41,355 bases of DNA from a virus, in IMG/VR virus record IMGVR_UViG_3300031825_000030, positions 1 through 41,355 of that record; one strand, written 5' to 3'. The notes beneath the pieces are model-generated. The model saw only the letters and a program-made list of their open reading frames with translations. It did not search any database and had not been told where the DNA came from. Each line of letters starts with the position of its first letter. The stretch's first letter is position 1. The translations under genes and the position numbers were made by a program. This document shows, piece after piece, positions 37,893 through 41,355 of the stretch.

Positions 37893-37931
37893 GCCCAACG
37901 GTTCCGAAACGGACCCGTGGGGCTTTCTTTT
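37893..37931 (+). terminator. Intrinsic terminator after ThyA-like gene
   Basis: GCCCAACGG (37893-37901) pairs with CCGTGGGGC (37915-37923) with one A-G mismatch, followed by TTTCTTTT. It ends the nucleotide-metabolism transcript six bases past the stop. Confidence 0.8.
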
Positions 37932-37992
37932 GCCGAGGGCATATGGTTCGGCAGCCCCCGCGCGGCACGGGGCAATTTATCAGCTTGTGATT

Positions 37993-38325
37993 ATGGCCAT
38001 GGACGAAGTTAGAGCACAACAACGAGCTCGTCGTAAAGCTGCCCAAGACAGGGCCAACAAAAAATACTTCAAGAAGCACCAGGCCGGCTATCACGAGCTT
38101 ATGGACCGGCTGAAGAATGCGCCGTGCATGGATTGCGGAAAAAAGTACCCGCCGTACGTGATGGATTTCGACCATCGGCCGGGTGAAGAAAAACTTGCCC
38201 CTGTTTCCCGTCTCTTGCTCAAGGGCGTGGAAGCCCTGCTGTCTGAAGTAGCAAAATGCGACCTCGTGTGCGCCAACTGCCACCGTGTCAGAACATATAC
38301 GAGGCAGAAAAACGTGTCAAAATAA
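37993..38325 (+). CDS. HNH endonuclease
   Basis: 110 residues: basic start (RAQQRARRKAAQDRANKKYF), then APCMDCGKKYPPYVMDFDHR with CxxC and DH, and KCDLVCANCHRVRTYTRQKN. Zinc-HNH layout like that at 34637. It lies between a terminator and a box-type promoter and is somewhat poorer in GC than the neighbours, so it looks like an inserted free-standing nuclease. ATG 37993 is preferred; ATG 37999 is possible. Confidence 0.85.
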   Translation: MAMDEVRAQQRARRKAAQDRANKKYFKKHQAGYHELMDRLKNAPCMDCGKKYPPYVMDFDHRPGEEKLAPVSRLLLKGVEALLSEVAKCDLVCANCHRVRTYTRQKNVSK

Positions 38326-38327
38326 AG

Positions 38328-38361
38328 CTGCCAACATACCGTGTTTTGGCCTATGTACAAT
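38328..38361 (+). promoter_or_regulatory. Box-type promoter for late plus-strand genes
   Basis: CTGCCAACA (38328-38336) with TACAAT (38356-38361) 19 bases downstream, about one helical turn closer than usual; TAACAT at 38377-38382 lies 40 bases away. This is the only strong candidate upstream of the nuclease and SSB-like genes and the junction genes. Confidence 0.55.
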
Positions 38362-38418
38362 ACGCACAGGTCATGATAACATGAATATCAGTGCGATGAA
38401 TAAATAAATACATAAACC

Positions 38419-38550
38419 ATGGACAAAACAATCGTGCGGGGAGTCGTGAATCCGGTGACGGTGTTCGGGAACGACGAAGTCGAGGAGACTGTGGACGAGG
38501 AGTTCCTCTCCGAGCTCTCGCTGTTGGAAGCTTCAGCCGTTTTCGCATGA
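38419..38550 (+). CDS. Very small acidic protein
   Basis: 43 residues: MDKTIVRGVVNPVTVFGNDE, then VEETVDEEFLSELSLLEASA. Acidic second half. It is joined by ATGA to the next gene and preceded by an AT-rich leader (AATAAATAAATACATAAACC). Unknown function. Confidence 0.65.
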   Translation: MDKTIVRGVVNPVTVFGNDEVEETVDEEFLSELSLLEASAVFA

Positions 38551-38867
38551 GCGTCCTCATGACGGAGGTGCGCAGGGCGATGGGCGACGAGACGAAGGCC
38601 CAGTTCGGCGCGGTGGCCAACGTCGAGGCGGAGTTCCACGGCGAGACCCTCCGCGTCCACACGAACGAGGAGAACCCGTGGGACCAGATGAAGGTCGAGC
38701 TGCACCTCAAGACGAACATATACGGCGACGAGGTCGACGGCTACTACATCAGCTACTCGTCGATGTGGCAGAGCGCGAGGGCGGCGGACACGATGAGCGT
38801 GCTGCTCGGCGGCGTCGCGGCAATCGCGAAGAAGCTGGAGGCGATGGGCGTGCCGGTAAAAAGTTGA
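38547..38867 (+). CDS. Hypothetical protein
   Basis: 106 residues: MSVLMTEVRRAMGDETKAQF, GAVANVEAEFHGETLRVHT, then VELHLKTNIYGDEVDGYYIS and a helical end (MSVLLGGVAAIAKKLEAMGV). Alternating helix and strands, no recognised motif. Coupled to both neighbours. Confidence 0.75.
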   Translation: MSVLMTEVRRAMGDETKAQFGAVANVEAEFHGETLRVHTNEENPWDQMKVELHLKTNIYGDEVDGYYISYSSMWQSARAADTMSVLLGGVAAIAKKLEAMGVPVKS

Positions 38868-38868
38868 C

Positions 38869-39054
38869 ATGGCGCACTTCCTCATCACGGCGAACGTCAG
38901 GAAGATGGGCAAGTCCTACAACACGGACATGCCCGAGCAGCGGGTCGAGGCGACGAGCCTCCACGCGGCGGTCGGAAAGGCGGCGCGGGCGGTGCACGGC
39001 TCCCTCAAGGGGCAGAGATTAGAAAAGATGACGATAATCGCAACACGGCTATGA
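38869..39054 (+). CDS. Small hypothetical protein
   Basis: 61 residues: MAHFLITANVRKMGKSYNTD, then VEATSLHAAVGKAARAVHGS and EKMTIIATRL. Two strands flanking a helix, ferredoxin-like in outline. Starts one base after the previous stop. No family recognised. Confidence 0.72.
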   Translation: MAHFLITANVRKMGKSYNTDMPEQRVEATSLHAAVGKAARAVHGSLKGQRLEKMTIIATRL

Positions 39055-39167
39055 ACAACTTGCCACCGGATTTTCAGGGGGAGGACGAGAGGGACCACGA
39101 GGCAATCGAGCGGCGCGACGACGAGCGCGCGAACGAGGATAACGGCGTAGAGCCCGAGACGATATGA
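39051..39167 (+). CDS. Very small acidic protein
   Basis: 38 residues, highly charged (QGEDERDHEAIERRDDERAN). Joined by ATGA on both sides to the neighbouring genes. It may be a DNA mimic or simply a translational linker; nothing specific can be said. Confidence 0.6.
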   Translation: MNNLPPDFQGEDERDHEAIERRDDERANEDNGVEPETI

Positions 39168-39985
39168 CCGCGACAAGGGAGCAGGGCTTCTTCTTCGACG
39201 AGGTCAAGCACAAGTACTACCTCGACGGCAGGCTGATGACGGGCGTCACGACGTGCCTCGGGGTGCTCGCGAAGCCGGCGCTCATACAGTGGGCCGCGAA
39301 CCTCGGGACCGCGAAGGCGTTTGAGCTGGCGAACACGCTCGACGAGAAGCGCCTCGTGGAGCTGGCCGGGGCGATACGGGCAGCGGAGGAGAAGTTCGGC
39401 AAGATAAACGCGGGGGCGTGCGAGTGGATTGAGTCGCAGTTCCCGGAGTTCCGCGAGGCGCGCTGCGCGCACACCGCGAAGAAGGAGGCGGCGGGCAAGC
39501 ACGGCACCGACACCCACGCGATGGTGGAGAGCTACGTGAACCACTGCATCGCGAACGGCGGGTCGCCCGTGGACCTGGAGGTCGAGGAGATTGTGCAGCC
39601 GTTCGTGAAGTGGTCGGTCGAGAACGTGGACAAGTTCCTGTTCGCCGAGCGGCCCATGCACGACAAGGAGCTGTTCTTCGCGGGCACGGCGGACTTCGGC
39701 TACGTGGGCAAGGACGGCCGCAGGTACATCGGCGACTTCAAGACGTCGTCCGGCATCTACGGCATCGACTACTGGCTCCAGGTCTCGGCGTACCGCCACC
39801 TCGCGGAGTGCGAGGGGGACGCTCCGTACGACGGCATGACCGTCGTGCGGATAGGGAAGGACGACGGGAAGTTCGAGGCGCACAGCCTCTACGAGTACGA
39901 GTCCTACCGCGACGTGTTCCTGTCCTGCGTTCGGATATACCGCATGCAGCAGGGGCACGCGGGCATGACGGTGAAGGCTTACTAA
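39164..39985 (+). CDS. PD-(D/E)XK nuclease, RecB/Cas4-like exonuclease
   Basis: 273 residues with the PDDEXK core: GTDTHAMVESYV (H118), LFFAGTADFGYVGKDG (D177), YIGDFKTSSG (D191, K193) and YWLQVSAYRHL (Q206, motif IV). This pattern is common in phage exonucleases that act with a recombinase or in replication. The N-terminus (FFFDEVKHKYYLDGRLMTG) is the usual start of this group. The SSB-like gene follows at once, suggesting a pair for recombination-based replication. No four-Cys iron-sulphur motif is seen. Confidence 0.9.
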   Translation: MTATREQGFFFDEVKHKYYLDGRLMTGVTTCLGVLAKPALIQWAANLGTAKAFELANTLDEKRLVELAGAIRAAEEKFGKINAGACEWIESQFPEFREARCAHTAKKEAAGKHGTDTHAMVESYVNHCIANGGSPVDLEVEEIVQPFVKWSVENVDKFLFAERPMHDKELFFAGTADFGYVGKDGRRYIGDFKTSSGIYGIDYWLQVSAYRHLAECEGDAPYDGMTVVRIGKDDGKFEAHSLYEYESYRDVFLSCVRIYRMQQGHAGMTVKAY

Positions 39986-40005
39986 CAGAATAACGAAACA
40001 ACAAC

Positions 40006-40509
40006 ATGCTGTACCAGAAATCATCGGGCACGGGCGGCCCGTGGCTCGACAAGTCGACGGTCTACAACGGGCAGAAGTTCGCAATCCTCACGGAGGCGAA
40101 GCCCATCGAGGAGATTTACAAGGGCGAGACGAACATCCGCAACACCGTCAAGGTGAAGGTGGAAGGCGGGGCTGAGCCGCTCAACTACGACCTCAACAAG
40201 CCGACCATCGCTGGCCTCATCGACGCGTTCGGCGAGGACAGCCGCGCGTGGATTGGCAAGGTGCTGAGGGCCCACACCGAGAAGGTCCGCGTGGCGGGCC
40301 GGGCCGGCATCATGGTGATTCTCTACCCTGAGGGCTTCAAGGTGCAGGACGACGACAACGGCTACGCGGTCGTCGTGCCCGAGAACACCCCGGAGCCGTC
40401 GAAGAACTCGGCGCCGGCGGCACAGGCGGCGCCCGCGGCGGGCCCGACGATAGCCGGCACGTCGGTCCCGTACCCGGACGAGATAAACCCGGAGGACATT
40501 CCGTTCTAA
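40006..40509 (+). CDS. Putative single-stranded DNA-binding protein
   Basis: 167 residues. The N-terminal domain is strand-rich (NTVKVKVEGGAEPLNYDLN, then AWIGKVLRAHTEKVRVAGRA, GIMVILYPEGFKVQDDDNGY), an Ala/Pro-rich linker follows, and the end is EINPEDIPF. An acidic DIPF tip after a flexible linker is the hallmark of SSB proteins and recruits repair and replication partners. The head domain is not a classical OB-fold by eye. The leader GAAACAACAAC is a typical start here. Confidence 0.72.
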   Translation: MLYQKSSGTGGPWLDKSTVYNGQKFAILTEAKPIEEIYKGETNIRNTVKVKVEGGAEPLNYDLNKPTIAGLIDAFGEDSRAWIGKVLRAHTEKVRVAGRAGIMVILYPEGFKVQDDDNGYAVVVPENTPEPSKNSAPAAQAAPAAGPTIAGTSVPYPDEINPEDIPF

Positions 40510-40510
40510 C

Positions 40511-40699
40511 ATGATTTCCGTCAAGGGACACATCAGGGTGCTCCGCGCCGGGAAGGCCCCGCTCGACCTCACGGAGTACGTCGAGGGCCGCGGCTTCGAG
40601 GAGATGACGTACGCCTCGTGGGAGGACTTCGTGGCGGAGATGAAGAGGCGCGAGGACGACGCGCTCTCGTACGAGGGCGAGGTCAAGGTCTCTGCGTAG
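40511..40699 (+). CDS. Small hypothetical protein
   Basis: 62 residues: MISVKGHIRVLRAGKAPLDL, then ASWEDFVAEMKRREDDALSY. Begins one base after the SSB-like stop (TAAC-ATG), so the two are coupled. No recognised family. Confidence 0.72.
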   Translation: MISVKGHIRVLRAGKAPLDLTEYVEGRGFEEMTYASWEDFVAEMKRREDDALSYEGEVKVSA

Positions 40700-40701
40700 C
40701 C

Positions 40702-41052
40702 ATGGAGGAGTCTACGGTGGCGAGCATCATGGACAAGCTGGCCGAGTGGGCCGCCGAGAAGCGGTCCATAGGGCCGAACGTCTGGATGGACGCGGCGTCG
40801 AAGCTCAACGTGCTCCTGCAGGGCGAGGTGGAGAAGCACATCGACCAGAAGCTCGCGGTCGCGAAGCTCCGGGCCGCCTTCATGGCGGACGGCGACACTG
40901 CGGCGGCCGCGAAGGCGAAGGTGGAGGCGATGGACGAGTGGGCGGTGCTGCAGAAGCAGGGAGCCCTCATAGAGAGGGCCCTGGAGGCGATACTCCTCGC
41001 CAAGAAGAACGCTACGCTGGCCTCGGAGATGATGAGGCACCAGCTCAACTAA
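40702..41052 (+). CDS. Helical hypothetical protein
   Basis: 116 residues, nearly all helix: MEESTVASIMDKLAEWAAEK, SIGPNVWMDAASKLNVLLQG, EVEKHIDQKLAVAKLRAAFM, KAKVEAMDEWAVLQKQGALI, ending MMRHQLN. Could be a small replication or recombination accessory given its place after the SSB-like gene. No motif recognised. Confidence 0.75.
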   Translation: MEESTVASIMDKLAEWAAEKRSIGPNVWMDAASKLNVLLQGEVEKHIDQKLAVAKLRAAFMADGDTAAAAKAKVEAMDEWAVLQKQGALIERALEAILLAKKNATLASEMMRHQLN

Positions 41053-41070
41053 CAGATAACAACAACACAC

Positions 41071-41355
41071 ATGGCAACGAAGAAGGCAGTCAAGGTCGCG
41101 GCGACGAAGAAGGCCGGCAGGGGCGGGGAACGGAGCTCGAACGAGCCGCCGACGGCGAAGGAGCTCGCGGACGCTATATCGCGAGCGAAGCTCGTCGCGT
41201 CCGGCAAGAAGAACGGGTGCATCATCGTGGTCGAGGAGTTCGAGGAGAAGGGGCAGAATGGCATCACGGGAATGACGTACTGGCACGGCCTCGGCGTGGA
41301 CACGAGGGCCCAGGTCATCGCGAGCGTCTCCGGCATGCCGCGCAGCGTGCTCGTG
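41071..41355 (+). CDS. Junction-spanning hypothetical protein, N-terminal part
   Basis: Start of the roughly 107-residue protein that ends at 263. ATG 41071 follows CAGATAACAACAACACAC. The Lys/Ala-rich N-terminus is described with the other half. The frame is open across the window end, and the repeat lets it continue. Confidence 0.78.
   Translation, partial: MATKKAVKVAATKKAGRGGERSSNEPPTAKELADAISRAKLVASGKKNGCIIVVEEFEEKGQNGITGMTYWHGLGVDTRAQVIASVSGMPRSVLV
41132..41355. repeat. Right copy of 224-bp terminal direct repeat
   Basis: Matches 1-224 with a single difference at 41259 (T here, G at 128). Confidence 0.95.

Noticed and set aside
1-41355. Recoded TGA (genetic code 4 or 25)
   Set aside because: TGA ends many genes in ATGA overlaps with the next start, so it is used as a stop; the standard bacterial code fits all called genes.
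1-41355. CRISPR array, insertion sequence or integrase with attachment site
   Set aside because: No regularly spaced repeats, no transposase or recombinase motifs, and no repeat of the tRNA 3' ends were found by eye.

Overview
The window is, as far as the sequence shows, one complete genome of a small tailed phage, probably a podovirus-like virus with an isometric head. The last 224 bases (41132-41355) repeat the first 224 with one difference. The unit is therefore about 41,131 bp, circular or terminally redundant, and one gene runs across the junction. By eye the DNA is GC-rich (roughly 60-65 percent), with many ATA and AGG codons. TGA is used as a normal stop, often in ATGA stop/start overlaps. 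The host is unknown. The very short FTLIELL-type pilin, the PG_binding_1-tailed lysis protein and start sites preceded by A/C-rich leaders instead of Shine-Dalgarno motifs would fit a Patescibacteria (CPR) host, but this is inference.

Layout. A plus-strand unit starts near 34.6 kb, crosses the junction and ends near 5.4 kb. It begins with small DNA-binding proteins, then a nucleotide block: dUTPase, dCMP deaminase, a small dNMP kinase and a ThyA-family enzyme. Next come a PD-(D/E)XK nuclease and an SSB-like protein. After the junction there is an SPFH membrane protein, a mini-pilin, many small zinc-ribbon-like proteins, a DfrB-type dihydrofolate reductase, a Vsr-like endonuclease, a cREC-domain protein, a HicA-like protein and an exported protein. 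A minus-strand unit runs from 34.3 kb down to 5.5 kb. It holds RusA and HNH nucleases, a structured non-coding RNA, tRNA-Met and tRNA-Gln, a putative small terminase, GroES and GroEL, the large terminase (GpA family), portal, scaffold, capsid, fibre and tail genes, two very large internal virion proteins (one with an ADP-ribosyltransferase-like domain), and a lysis module. The two units converge on back-to-back terminators at 5.42-5.48 kb and diverge at about 34.35-34.58 kb.

How it may work. dCMP deaminase and dUTPase supply dUMP, the ThyA-like enzyme and DfrB-like reductase would form a folate-linked cycle, and the kinase would pass the product on. The ThyA homologue carries the Asn-to-Asp change (D177) typical of dCMP-specific enzymes, so a modified cytosine is possible. 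No polymerase, primase, helicase, RNA polymerase or integrase was recognised, so the phage seems to lean on host replication. GroEL/ES sits in the head and packaging operon and probably helps fold virion proteins.

Two features look least like known annotation. One is a strongly structured RNA of about 270 nt at 32730-32998, transcribed from its own promoter ahead of tRNA-Met. The other is a repeated CTGCYAACA box about 30 bp (one helical turn more or less in some cases) upstream of -10 elements throughout the genome.
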